DNA of 64,000 nt, from positions 14,112,514-14,176,513 of the forward strand of contig CM051000.1 in the NCBI GenBank assembly GCA_027704905.1, in the 5' to 3' direction. Origin of the DNA: Muraenolepis orangiensis (taxonomy: Eukaryota > Chordata > Actinopteri > Gadiformes > Muraenolepididae). The notes below the pieces were generated by a model, which worked only from the letters and a program-made list of their open reading frames with translations, made no database searches and was not told where the DNA came from. Each line of letters opens with the position of its first letter. Position 1 is the first letter of the stretch. Positions 50,171 to 61,689 of the stretch are shown here, piece after piece. Made by a program: the position numbers and the translations under genes.

Positions 50171-50782
50171 TAAAAGAAAAGACTCACCAGAAGAAGGGCG
50201 CTAGTGAGTCGCTTCTCAGACTCTAAAGATCGTTCTCGCTCCATGACTGACATTCAGGTAAAACACCATGACACCATTGTATATCTGGGAGTGTTAATTA
50301 ACTCTGGGGCTGATGAAAGCCAAATGGACTGGGGTTTTGCTCAGAAAATTGGCATTACAAATGAACTGCTATCCCAGCCTCTAGAAGCCAGTGCCTTAGA
50401 TGGTACACTTATTTTCAAAGTGACACACAAGATTGAACCCCTGGAAGTGTGTATTAATGACCAACACAAACAAATGTCATTTCACCTGTTTCACTTGGCC
50501 CAACACCCGATTATCCTAGGTTTCCCCTGGCTTAAGCAGCAAAACCCTCACATAGATTGGTGTTCAGTGAGGGTTATTGGGTGGGGAGGGTCCTGTGTGG
50601 GTGAATGTGTGGCACCAAAATAAAAAATTTAAATCGGTGTCGTTGCTGATTTGAAGGGGAAGTATTCAGCAAGAGTAAAGCTACTTCTCTTCCACCACAC
50701 CGACCTTATGACTGTTCCATTTTTGGGGGCACCAATCCCAAAGGGAAGACTTTATTCCATCTCAGGTCCTGAAAGGGCAGCT

Positions 50783-51480
50783 ATGGTTCAAGATTCAAGA
50801 TTCAAGAGACTTTATTTATCCCGAGGGAAATTAAGGTGCAACAGTTGAATACCTAAAACTAATAACAACAAACTAAACTAAACTAAACTAGTATAAACAA
50901 AATATAACTAAATTAAATCTGAATGAAGTCTAAATGTATAGACAGATGAATTGTACAATTTACAGTATTATTACAGTAATACGTAGGTATATACAATATA
51001 CAACAATGCGTATAGTGCAAATTGGCAGTAATAAATACAAATAAATAATTCAGATGAGTACTGAAAAAGTGACATGTGAAAAGTGAAAAGTGAAATAGAA
51101 TTACAGTGCAAAATTACAGTGAAAGGATTTACAGTGTGTTGACTTCAGGTCACTGAGTCTCCACTGTCCCTCTCACGACCGAGGTAGATGAATTAAAGAG
51201 TCTAATGGCCACAGGAAGAAAGGACTTCCTGTGGCGTTCTGTGGTGCACCTGGGTGGAATGAGTCTGTTGCTGAAGGTGCTTCTGTATGATGTCAGCACC
51301 TGATGGAGAGGGTGAGAGTTGTTGTCAAGGATACTACACAGCTTGCGCAACATCCTCCTCTCAGACACCACCAACAAGGAGTCCAGCTGGACCCCCAGGA
51401 CAGCGCCAGCCTTCCTGACGATCCTGCTGATCTTGTTGGCGTCAGCTGACCTCAACCTGTTTCCCCAGCACACGACACCG
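50783..51480 (-). mobile_element. LINE fragment nested in Gypsy RT linker
   Basis: On the minus strand it encodes a LINE ORF2 C-terminus: NRLRSADANKISRIVRKAGA, VVSERRMLRKLCSILDNNSH, IPPRCTTERHRKSFLPVAIR. A 3' UTR follows, ending in CCTCGGGATAAATAAAGTCT and TTGAATCTTGAA repeats. The protein differs from the other LINE copies, so this is a second family. Confidence 0.85.
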
Positions 51481-51970
51481 GAGACTGACTGACTATATTG
51501 AGACTTCCTTAAAAGCGGGCCTTATTCGCCCTTCGTCATCCACAGGAGGAGCAGGATTTTTTTCATAGGGAAAAAAGATGGCTCCCTTAGACCCTGCATT
51601 GATTATGTACCCCTTAATTACATTACAGTTAAGAATCGGTACCCCCTGCCCCTCATGTCATCTGCTTTTGAGCAATTGCAACAAGCCAAGATTTTCACTA
51701 AGTTAGACCTTAGAAATGTCCGCATCAGAGATGGAGATGAATGGAAAACAGGATTTAAAACACCTTCTGGTCATTATGAGTACCTTGTAATGCCGTTCGG
51801 GCTGACCAACCAATGATGTTCTTAGGGAATTTCTTAATCAGTTTGTGTTTGTCTATTTAGACCAGGGCTTCTCAAACTCTGGACCAAGGTCCGGATCCGG
51901 ACCGAACTGCAAATCAATCCGGACTGGACCCCGTGTCACATAAGATGTAAATTATATTTAGTTTATAATA

Positions 51971-52038
51971 GTTTGTAATTATTTAGTTTATTCTCTTGTG
52001 TCTATAGACACAAGAGAATAAACTAAATAATTACAAAC
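51971..52038. repeat. Perfect 68-bp palindrome, no spacer
   Basis: The left half begins GTTTGTAATTATTTAGTTTA and ends TTGTGTCTA. The right half is its exact reverse complement, with no loop. It lies in the 5' part of the hAT, ahead of the transposase region. Confidence 0.97.
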
Positions 52039-52267
52039 TGTACGTATGTATGTACGTGAATATATATTAACTTGTGTCCGCAAGCGTGACATGCATTGCA
52101 GACCGCAAGTTACCGCAAGTTAACTTTCGTTTTTACTTACGTGAAAGTGAAAGTCTAATGCTCCCATTGGTTGCATTAGGGAGGGGGGGGGGGGGGGCGA
52201 GGTGTTTTCCCCCCAATCAGATGTGCAGCGTCATTGTTATGCACACGTTTTTGCGAATGCTGGCATC

Positions 52268-53822
52268 ATGTCGTTCTCAAAGTCCCCAAAGCAAAGGAAA
52301 GTTGATAAAAAATAACCGAGAATTCAAATAACAATGGACAGAGAAATGCCACTATGAATCACAGCTATTTGAAACAGCAGTATCTCCAGAACAAAGAGGT
52401 GAGGACAGCAAAACATACTCGGTTAAAATCATACTGTCAAGCCATAAACAGACTGTTTGTCAGATCTATGACAATGCCTGAGAGAGCAAATGACTCACAC
52501 TAAGTGGCCTGGGTTTTGGGCAAGCACAAAAAGCCCTTTTCTGATTCAGAAGTAGTGAAGGAGTGCATGACTGAAGTAACTGAGGCTTTGTTGGAGGGTA
52601 AGGAGAAACAGGAGATGTCTGAGAAAATTAAGCAGAGAACAGCTGATAGATTACATCAAAAATGTGAATTTCACTGGCTGTTGATGAATCAACTGACAAC
52701 GCCCAGCTACGCGTCTTCGTTAGGTTAAAGTGAAGCAAAGGGAACGTTTTGTGAGGACATATTAGGCCTCAAACCCCTCTATGGCCGCTGAATGAAATGG
52801 GAATTTACCTCAAGACTGTGGTGTTCATTGCAACTGATGGAGCTCCAGCTGTGACTGGGAGAGAGAAGATGGCTGTTCAGCACATGAAAGAGCACCATCC
52901 AGACCTGCTGTCATACCACTGCATCATTGACCAGTCAGTGCTGTGTGTCAATCTTGGAAAAATAATAATCAGATGTCATGGAGACAATTATGAAGCTAGT
53001 GAACTAGCCTCCTCAGCACTTAAGCACTGCCTTTTGCGTGCATTTCTGACAAAGGTAAGTTTATGACTCTTGGTTGCATTGTATGATGGCCAGTCATCTT
53101 TATTAAACAGACTGAGGTTTACTCTTATTTTGCTGTGTGTGAGTAGTTTGTAGTTAGTAACATTTGGCTAAATTATTTTGAGTTCATAGTAAAGAAAAGT
53201 GTGTGTGTCATTCTCTCTCACTCACTCACTCACACCAGGTCATGATGACATTCTGAAAAAATGAAGTGTGTGGTCTTTTTGATGGATGTGACCTCTCATC
53301 TAAATGAGCTCAACTCCAAGGCCAAGGCAACACAGTGTGTGACCTGATGTCAGCAATACCTTCCTTCCAAAGAAAGTTGAAGAGCCTCAGGAGTGACATA
53401 ACAGAGTCACAACAATTTTTCAAAACTGTTTTGATGATTTCAGTCTGTGTAAGCAAGTCTTGCTCAGTATTGGATCTCCATTTCTGGTGAATAATATTCA
53501 AGAATTATCAAGAGGCACAGAGCATCTTCCCGTGGGCAAATGTTTAATCTCTGCAAACCGAGCTAATATATCTCCAGGAAAATGTCTCTCTGAAGGATGT
53601 GGACTGTGACCCTGTGACATTCTGGACAAAGATGGCTACTGCAGCAAATTTCCCCCACCTTCAAAAGGTGGTCATTAATTTGCTTATCATGTTTGGTTCT
53701 ACATATTGCTGTGAGTGGATTTTCCACGATGAACATTGTGAAAACACATACCGCAAATTAACACTTGGGTCAGTGAGGTTCAAGACAATGGCTACAGGCA
53801 AACAGTGCCATTTCTCCCACTA
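52268..53822 (+). pseudogene. hAT transposase pseudogene (ZBED/GTF2IRD2-like)
   Basis: Fragments in order: MSFSKSPKQRKVDKK followed by a stop; AWVLGKHKKPFSDSEVVKEC; LTTPSYASS; VVFIATDGAPAVTGREKMAV, the region holding a catalytic-type Asp; and the C-terminal dimerisation domain (NLLIMFGSTYCCEWIF, ending near TYRKLTLGSV). These match the hAT transposases that gave rise to ZBED- and GTF2IRD2-like host genes. The zinc-finger BED region is not recognisable, and stops and shifts occur throughout. It is too damaged to be a domesticated gene. Confidence 0.8.
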
Positions 53823-54452
53823 GTTCAAGCCACCATACTGTACTATTGAATGTGTGTGTATATGTTATGGATGTTGATTTATGCCATGCACTTTATTGGC
53901 ATTGTTCCGGACCCTTGACCTTTAATAAAATTCACAAGTGGACCTTTAATAGAAATGTTTGAGTACCCCTGATTTTGACGATATTCTGATCTTTATAAAG
54001 ATAAAGACTCTCACGTTAAGCATTTACGTCAGGTTCTCCAGCGCCTGCTGGCAGAATAGCTTCACCTCTTCATTTTCTCACACCTGTGGTCTCCCAAAGC
54101 CGAGGAGTCCTTCACTCAGCTCAAGGAGAGGTTCACCACCGCCCCCATCCTCACGGTTCCGGACACCAACCGGCAGGTTGTTGTGGAGGTAGATGCCTCA
54201 AATGACGAGTGGGAGCGGTTCTCTCTCAGCACTCCGAATTGGACCACAAACTGCATCCATGCGCTTTCCTGTCCAGAAAGCTTTCACCTGCGGAACACAA
54301 TTATGATGTCGGTAACCGTGAGTTACCTAGTTAGTTGTTTGCTTTTAAGATAGCTTTGGAAGAATGGAGACATTGGTTAGAGGGGGCTCAGCATCCATTT
54401 GTGGTCTGGACAGATAATTAAAATGTAGAATACATTCGAAAAGCCAAAAGCC

Positions 54453-54501
54453 AAGCCGAGAGTCGTGCATTTGGGTTCGGGTTCATTGTTTGGTCGTGAC
54501 A
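54453..54501 (+). repeat. 3' LTR remnant of the interrupted Gypsy
   Basis: Only the last part of the LTR remains (AGTCGTGCATTTGGGTT through GTGACA). It joins directly to RNase H sequence, so a deletion removed integrase and most of the LTR. Confidence 0.75.
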
Positions 54502-54517
54502 CACACACACACACACA

Positions 54518-55215
54518 AAAAAAGGATAGTGCGGGAATGTGCTGAGGCAACACCAAGGTTGCGTATTTTTAAACGGACAACATTAAAAAAAAAGACATGC
54601 ATGGGGCAGGAAATGCTTAAATGCTAATGGTGGGGGGCATAAAAGATGGCAAGTGTAGCGTGTCAGATCCATTCTGTTCTTTAATCGGAGGTGCTAGTTG
54701 GCCACACGTGAGGCCATTTCTGATTTTCTTTTATTCTCCTGCAAGTCCAAATGCATCACACTGGCTGGTTTTTATGCTGCCCATCCGTCAAGGTTATGTT
54801 GCGCCTGATTTGTACGGTCATTATACAGGCCACGTTCTTCTTTGACATTTCAAGTACTCTGACGGTGAATGATGGTCTCATCTCTTTCCCCCCCCTCCCC
54901 CCAAATTGCCCTCCAGTGGGTTACATCTGAAACAGAGACATTACTTGAGTGTAGAAGTCACTGTCCCGAGATGAGTCTCGACGTTTCCGAGATATGGCCG
55001 ACCCTTCCGCAACGGCTCTTGATGTTCAAAGCAACTGACTGTGACCGTGCTGAACAAATATTGACTATGCAGATTTGTGTTCTTTTTTTTTAACCAAAGC
55101 GCACCAAAACCCATCGTAAGAGCTGCATTTGTAGAGGTTGCCCTGTTCCAGGGAGCCCTTTTCCTGATCAAATGAAGGTGAGTATGCGGCTGCCAGATTA
55201 AAGCTTGCAAGCAGG

Positions 55216-55216
<1 letters not shown>
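54518..55216. other. Unassigned sequence
   Basis: No gene or named repeat recognised. Confidence 0.3.

Positions 55217-55299
<83 letters not shown>
55217..55299. repeat. (GT)n microsatellite
   Basis: A pure GT run of about 83 bp. Confidence 0.97.
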
Positions 55300-55300
<1 letters not shown>

Positions 55301-56184
55301 AATCCAACGGTGAATGGTAAGCAGAAATTGCCGACCACTGCAAAGAAGTCCAGGCGGGCCTGCGCTTCCAGATAAGGACACATCAGCTTTGGTCAACAAC
55401 GGCGCGAGACAATACCAATGGTAAAACCCAACTGTAGGGGCCGAATTCTGCATTAGACTTGACCCCATCAGATCCCCTGCCACCCCCCGCCCCCCCATTC
55501 CCCTCCAACTGCTAATCTGATAGAGGCTAGCTTAAATGAGAAATTGTAATACATGGGGCCTTGCACACTGCAGACAGGGACGTCAGGCCTGTGAAGTGCC
55601 ACCCCCCTCCCCCACCTCTTTCTCTCTCTCGCACTCTCTCTCTCTCGCTCTACATTTGGCGGTGCTAGAGGGTCCTGTGGTCCCCCTACAGGTGGCCATC
55701 TCTATTCCACATGTGTATCCGGGTATTTCTTCTCAATTAAAAGCCATTGGTCGCCACAACCCTGCTCCGCATCTCTTCAAATCAATGTGCTCCTTATCCC
55801 CAGACCACAGCTGCCCACGGTTCTGTGGGCCGGATTGGAAGGAGCCAGGGCAGAATTGCCAGCGCTTATCCCGCAAGGAGACGTGCAAGGTTTGCCTAAA
55901 CTCCCTCCTTCCTTCCTTTCTGTAAAAACATGTGAGTGGAATGCTGCCACGCTCCCCCCCACTCCAACAACCATTTACATTTACAGCATTTCTGTCCCTT
56001 CTCCTCGGCAATGTGGTTTACTATGTATAAGGTCAATAAAACATGGGTATTCCACAATCTCAACAGCCCTTATTTTTAAAAAAAACAACAATGGAATCGT
56101 CAATTCTTTTTTTTCTTTCTCGACAATGACAATTTGCATATCAATGGCAGACAGCAGTTATTAAAATAACTTTAAAAAAAACTG
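55300..56184. other. Unassigned sequence with a weak Cys-rich frame
   Basis: Near 55803-55890 a frame reads HSCPRFCGPDWKEPGQNCQR with AG before and GT after it, so an exon is conceivable. I recognise no family and the region is otherwise ordinary. Confidence 0.2.
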
Positions 56185-57700
56185 AATAAAGTTAAATATA
56201 TAAAAATAAAAATGCTATTTATAAAATGCAATATATCAGCACAGAAAAAGAGCAATATGTATATATAAATCAATGTAATAAAATATACATTGTTATATGC
56301 TATACGCCCTTGTTCAGCAGCCTGATGGCCTGACTGTGGAAGCTATCTCTAGTCTATTTGTGCGGCACTTGATACTGCGGTATTGCCTGCCTGACGGTAA
56401 AAGTGAATACAGTTCGTGGCTGGGGTGGGCATTGTCTTTTATGATGCGTTTGGCCTTGGCCATGCACCGCTGGTTGTATATATCCAGGAGGGAAGGGAGC
56501 TCATCTCCAATGATACACTGGGCTGTCCGCACCACCCTTTGAAGCGCTCTGCGCTCGAGTGTGGTGCAGTTCCCGTACCAGGCAGTGATACACCCTGTAA
56601 GAACACTCTCGATGGTGCCGGTGTAGGATGTTCTCAGGATGCCGCGGCCCATGCTGAATTTCCTCAGACGCCTGAGGAAATATAGGCATTGTTGGGCCCT
56701 TTTCACCACGTGTGTGGTGTGCGTGGACCATGTGAGGGACCACGCAGAAGAACTTGAAGCTGCTGACCCTCTCTACTGCAACACCTCTCACCGCTCTCCA
56801 CTCTGCTTCCTGTAGTCCACGATCAGCTCCTTGGTCTTCTTGAAGTTGAGGGCGAGGCTGTTCTCCTGGCACCACTGCTCCAGCGATCCAACCTCTTCCC
56901 TGTAGGCTGTCTTGTCGTCGCTGGCGATCAGGCCCATCACTGTCGTGTCGTCTTGATGACAGTTGATGACAACTTGATGATGACATTGGAGCTGTGCATA
57001 GCCATGCAGTCGTGGGTGTAGAGGGAGTAGAGGAGAGGGCTCAGCACGCATCCCTTGGGGGCTCCCGTGTTGAGGGTCAGTGGCTCTGAGGTGGTGCTGC
57101 CCATCCTCACCACCTGACACCTGAACAGAAAGACTTGAGGGGATGTACATGACTTTGGTTGCACCAAGATCTGTTTATCATGAGACATACCCCCCCTCCG
57201 TGATCTTTACCGGAGAGAGCCTTTGTTCTGTCTGCCCGGTGGATGGAAAATCCCGTCCGCTCGATAGCTGCGTCGCTAAACCCCTCCGACATCCATGTCT
57301 CCGTAAGGCAGATGATACAATTGTCCTTAGTTTCCCGGTGGAATTGTCCAGAGACTGTACATTAGCCAGTAGAATGGTGGGTAGTGGGGGGCGATCAGAA
57401 CGACATCTCAGCCTGACTAGCACGCCGGCTCGCTTCCCTCGCTTCTTCCTGCGACGCTTGCGTGTAATCGTGCCCAAGATGGTTGGAGATAATCCAGCTG
57501 TGACTTCTGGGTGATGTCCGAGTCAAAAGAATGAAAAAACTCCGGTAGGTGGCGAGCGACTGTCGATCTGATCTCCAGAAGTGTGCAAAAGTCATAAATG
57601 AACGTGCTGCTAACTTTCTGAACAAAGAATAAATAACAAAAAACTGCGTTGTTGTGTGGGAGCTCGCAACACGGCAGCCATCTCGTACGGCGGCATACGC
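56185..57700 (-). mobile_element. LINE with 5' end and 3' tail, internally deleted
   Basis: On the minus strand it starts with a GAGATGGCTGCCGTGTTGCG leader, then ORF2 endonuclease sequence (KRAGVLVRLRCRSDRPPLPT, ILLANVQSLDN; later FSIHRADRTKALSGKDHGGG). It jumps near 57120 to RT (LNTGAPKGCVLSPLLYSLYT) and continues to the C-terminus (ESVLTGCITAWYGNC) and an AT-rich 3' UTR. The FADD box is altered by a rearrangement at 56950-56985. The endonuclease C-terminus and the N-terminal half of RT are missing. Its 3' half matches 45035-46075. Confidence 0.87.
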
Positions 57701-57802
57701 TATAATTCCCATAATTAATTGTTGTTGCAATCTCACATTTTGTTGTATGGTTGAATACTATTGTTCTTGGAATATAATTGGTCCCTTTTGATTTATTTGA
57801 TT

Positions 57803-57872
57803 GGTCATTTTTATTGTAAATATAATGTTGCATTTACTTCAAATGTACTGTAAATTGACTTTAGTGTGTGTA

Positions 57873-57925
<53 letters not shown>

Positions 57926-58093
57926 AGTTCATGCGCCATTCATACAAAAACGGCATATAATCACTTCAATGTACGCCCATCAGTCATACGGCATTCTGAA
58001 GTAGGACCCTGTTGTCCCTTCAGCTGTGCAAATCAAGCAAGGCACAAGTGTTTATCCTGGAATGCTTAAACAAGACGCAGTTTGGTTATTTTA
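57803..58093 (+). repeat. Direct repeat, copy A
   Basis: It matches 58490-58790 closely: TTGGTCATTTTTATTGTAAA at the start, a GT microsatellite (57864-57922 here), then GTACAGTTCATGCGCCATTC and a shared end near GACGCAGTTTGGTTATTTTA. Confidence 0.9.
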
Positions 58094-58489
58094 ATATTAT
58101 TATTATATATTTCATTTTTAAGCATTTTTAAGTGCCAGTAGTGCAGCAGAATCATGAATACAGTGCAGAACAGTGCAGTAACTGTGATGATTAACCAATA
58201 TGAGTCCAGAAAGTCCAGCAAAGTATGACAGTGTAATGTTAATGACAATGTTATGATAGTGGCAGCATTCCTAGCAGTTTAGTAGGCGTACTGCCTGTGG
58301 GTAAAATCTATCTTTGAACCTGGTACTGCTTGTACGGATGCTGCTTAATCGGCGACCAGACGGTCCTTGTGATGGACATGGCCTTCTTCCTACATCTGGT
58401 CCTATAGATTTCCTGAATGCATGGAAGTGCACACCTAATGATCTTTTTTACAAACCGCAAGGCAGTGGTGTGATAGATGAGGCTGTGTT
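58094..58489 (-). mobile_element. LINE fragment between the direct repeats
   Basis: On the minus strand it encodes IIRCALPCIQEIYRTRCRKK and part of a 3' UTR. It is related to 29600-30205 and very similar to 60339-60757. Confidence 0.8.
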
Positions 58490-58546
58490 GGTCATTTTTA
58501 TTGTAAATATAATGTTGCATTTACTTCAAATGTACTGTAAATTTAC

Positions 58547-58624
<78 letters not shown>

Positions 58625-58790
58625 AGTTCATGCGCCATTCATACAAAAACATTCATGCATATAATCACTTCAATGTAAGCCCATACGGCATTCTGAAGTA
58701 GGACCCTGTAGTCCCTTCAGCTGTGCAAATCAAGCAAGGCACAAGTGTTTATCCTGGAGTGCTAAAACAAGACGCAGTTTGGTTATTTTA
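58490..58790 (+). repeat. Direct repeat, copy B
   Basis: The second copy of the block at 57803-58093, with its own GT run (58551-58622) and small indels. The offset between copies is about 690 bp. Confidence 0.9.
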
Positions 58791-60164
58791 ATCAAATGGG
58801 TCCATCTGGCACAAACAGTTCTTGACTTTCACAACATAAACATTGTCAACGCCCCAGTTGCCGGAAATGTCACTCTATTTACGATAACGGTGACATTTTG
58901 CTCTCCATAAAGGCCCATTTACAGCCACATTCCCTTCAATCAGAACCCAATCTGGCCAATCAGAGCATCCCGTTATCGCTTTATGAACTGAGCACCCCTA
59001 CACATCTTTGTATGGTCTCTAGGACGTTTTCAGTGGAATTCATGTATACATTTATTCAACCCACATGCACAGACAATGCTGACCAATAAGAGAGGGACGC
59101 ATAACAATCAGAAAAATAGTGTTTCTTATTGAATCGTTATCTACTGTCTTCTAAAGTGGAAAGCAGATAACGCTTTCAGTCCATCTCCCCAAATGTTGAC
59201 ACAAACCGCCATTTCCTCTAGACCGTTTCGAAATGCCTACAGAGAAGTTGACATTGTCTGCTTCCATTGGTTTTATGAGCTGCTAAAGATTAAAATAGTG
59301 CTTAAATTGAAAACCAATACATCAACCTATGCATGCATAAATCCACTTTGTCGCACAGAGGAAATTGGTTTGCAACCAAGCCACGTGATTTTGTAAAACA
59401 AATTAGAAGCGTGTCACACTTATTCATGAGAACGAGCAGGCAATTTCAGAATGGGTTGTAAATACATTTTTACCTGAAATTCATAACCTTTCTTAGCTCC
59501 ACAGAGTATCTGAATAGTATATGAATGGGAGTGGACTTGAGCTTGAAATCAAAGTTACTTCCCTCTTTCCATTGTTTTATGCTTTTCTATGTTTCTTGCA
59601 TTCATTGGCGAAACCGTAAACGGTTACCCTAACTACTACATCACCAGCCAGCAATGAGCCTTTTGAGGTTGCAGTTTAACAATTCAAAAATGTGAGCCAC
59701 GGCATTAGGAATGGCTTAATGTAATTAGTTTATAACTGTAGATTTTTTACTTGTACTTTCCAAAAGGATATTTTTTGCAAAACATTCCAAGGACATACTA
59801 CTTCAGCTGATCTAGCATTTGTTGTGCTTTTCCCGTATGAATAATCATTTGGAAACAGACTCGCATAGAGGCTATAGTGTGTCTCCAAGACCTGCCATGG
59901 ACTCTCTTTTCCCTCACTACTGCTACTGATTAATCATCAAAGTGCTGACACTACTGTCTCATAGAGTACCACTAGAATGTGTTGAGCCTGGTCCCCCTGG
60001 TTCCCATCTGAGAAACCTGGTTTTATGTGTATTTGCAACCTTCAGTTGCGACTAGATAATCAGTGAATGTGATTCAGATATATTCCATTGATGAAGGTCA
60101 CACCTGGTGGGGGGGGGGGGGTTAAGGCAAGGTTGAAGCAGCCCATATATTGTTTCCGTGTGTG
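58791..60164. other. Unassigned sequence
   Basis: No gene or named repeat recognised. A G run lies near 60110-60121. Confidence 0.3.
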
Positions 60165-60757
60165 TTCAAGATTCAAGAAAATATTTTATTCCATTTGCAA
60201 CACGTACTCTGGAATGCTTACTCCCCATTCAGTATCAAATTGTAGAACACAATTACTATAATAATCCTATAAATAAAAAATGAACATAATAATTATAATG
60301 AAGTGATTGGTGGATAAAATGTACATGTGTCATATTGTGCAAAAGCATTTTTAAGCATTTTAAAGTGCCAGTAGTGCAGCAGAATCATGAATACAGTGCA
60401 GAACAGTGCAGTAACTGTGATGATTAACGAATATGAGTCCAGAAAGTCCAGCAAAGTATGACGTTATAATGTTAATGACAATGTTATAATAGTGGCAGCA
60501 CTCCTAGCCGTTTAGTAGGCGTACTGCCTGTGAGTAAAAACTATCTTTGAACCTGGTACTGCTTGTACGGATGCTGCTTAATCGGCGACCAGACGGTCGT
60601 TGTGATGGACATGGCCTTCTTCCTACATCTGGTCCTATAGATCTCCTCAATGCATGGAAGTGCCAACCTCACGACCCTCGTGTGTGTTTTAGCCATAAAG
60701 AAACACTGTAATGCAAGGCAGAGGTGTGATAGATGAAGCTGTGGTGGAGGTAGGAGT
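60165..60757 (-). mobile_element. LINE 3' end, minus strand
   Basis: On the minus strand a short ORF2 C-terminal piece is followed by a 3' UTR with GCAGTACGCC, a TGGAATAAAATATTTTCTTG end and TTGAATCTTGAA. This is the same family as 29600-30205. The part 60339-60757 duplicates the LINE segment at 58094-58489, including the GCAAGGCAG and GTGTGATAGATGA block. Confidence 0.82.
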
Positions 60758-61576
60758 GAGGTGGGAGGGAGGAGTCAAAGAAACAGACGGACTCTCCTTA
60801 CAGAGGTTTCAGCCTGTGAGACATACAATCCAAGGCAAAAGAAAACAAAAAGCCAACCGATTCTAAATAAGACACTAGAACTACCGCTAAAGCTGTCCCT
60901 GTAGGTGGACGGGAAGGTTTTAATTCACTGTTGCAGAAGATACTGGGAAGGTAAAGAACCTTCGCAATGGAAGCGACACCGCTGAGCATTTTTAATGTCT
61001 TCTGTAAACAGACATGGTGGCAGGTGCTTTGTTTTAGCTCCCCGAGCACACTGCCAAGTGCCTGACTTCCAGTGTCCTTGGCAACGCTCTCTCCCAGCGT
61101 CCCATTGGACTGGATATGATGGTGGAGCTTGGAAGGGGGTGGGGGAGGGGAAGCTTGATTCCAGCCAGGTAAGTAGTACTGGCCGAAAGCAAAGCTACAC
61201 ACACCTGTCACTTATACATCTTGACTATCATAAATCCTCATTAGGTAAATCATGTTATATACATTGCATGGTAGGAATTTCGTAGCACTGGCGATGCAAA
61301 TGAATATACTTCCTTTATACCGCATGCACTTCTTTATATGCTAATATGCAGGTTGATGGTGGCAGCAAGTATGTAAATATAATAATACAAAATCAATTAT
61401 TAGAAGGAAAGGAGGAGATGGAGAGTTTGAAAAAATAAACAAGCAGATATGCCTGTGCCATTTGGAAAGAAGTTTATTAAAATGAACAGACACAAAACAC
61501 AAAACTGACAATAAAAAAACAATACAGTGGCGTATGAAATCATCAATGGGCATATGAATGAATGTGTGTACTAGTA
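60758..61576. other. Unassigned sequence
   Basis: No gene or named repeat recognised. Confidence 0.3.
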
Positions 61577-61615
<39 letters not shown>

Positions 61616-61626
61616 CACTACTACTA
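61577..61626. repeat. (ACT)n microsatellite
   Basis: A trinucleotide run with one ACC interruption. Confidence 0.95.
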
Positions 61627-61689
61627 GTAACAATACTGAAATGAGGATAAACGTCAGGATCGTTACTTGAACCACATCTCTGTGGCCTA

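Larger units (their letters stand above)
51855..53979 (+). mobile_element. hAT element with TIRs and near-perfect 8-bp TSD
   Basis: The element is 51863-53971. Its ends CAGGGCTTCTCAAAC and GTTTGAGTACCCCTG are imperfect terminal inverted repeats. The flanks ATTTAGAC and ATTTTGAC match at seven of eight positions, the TSD size of hAT elements. The interior carries a decayed transposase and a 68-bp perfect palindrome. Confidence 0.9.
50204..54440 (+). pseudogene. pol: Protease-RT-RNase H pseudogene, split by two insertions
   Basis: Protease (50204-50623) has NSGA at 50300-50311, where the family has an active-site Asp in place of Asn, and the downstream LGFPWLKQQNPHIDW. A linker (GRLYSISGPERAAM) stops at the LINE. 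RT resumes at about 51485 (YIETSLKAGLIRPSSS; TKLDLRN; LVMPFGLTN) and reaches FVYLD at the hAT. After the hAT, DDILIFIK continues, then an RNase H-like part (TVPDTNRQVVVEVDASN). The catalytic YLDD codons are therefore split between both sides of the hAT. Integrase is missing. Confidence 0.85.
48791..54501 (+). mobile_element. Ty3/Gypsy element interrupted by a LINE and a hAT
   Basis: A 5' LTR (48791-49220), gag, protease and RT/RNase H pieces are in order, with a LINE at 50783-51480 and a hAT at 51863-53971. The 3' LTR survives only as its last 49 bp or so (54453-54501), matching GTCGTGCATTTGGGTT and GTGACA of the 5' copy. Integrase is absent. CACAC lies on both sides, consistent with insertion into a CA repeat (48769-48790 and 54502-54517), so the duplication cannot be proved. 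Confidence 0.85.

Noticed and set aside
52268..53822. Domesticated ZBED/GTF2IRD2-like host gene
   Set aside because: Stops, frame changes, loss of the BED finger and flanking hAT TIRs with a TSD mark it as an ordinary dead transposon.
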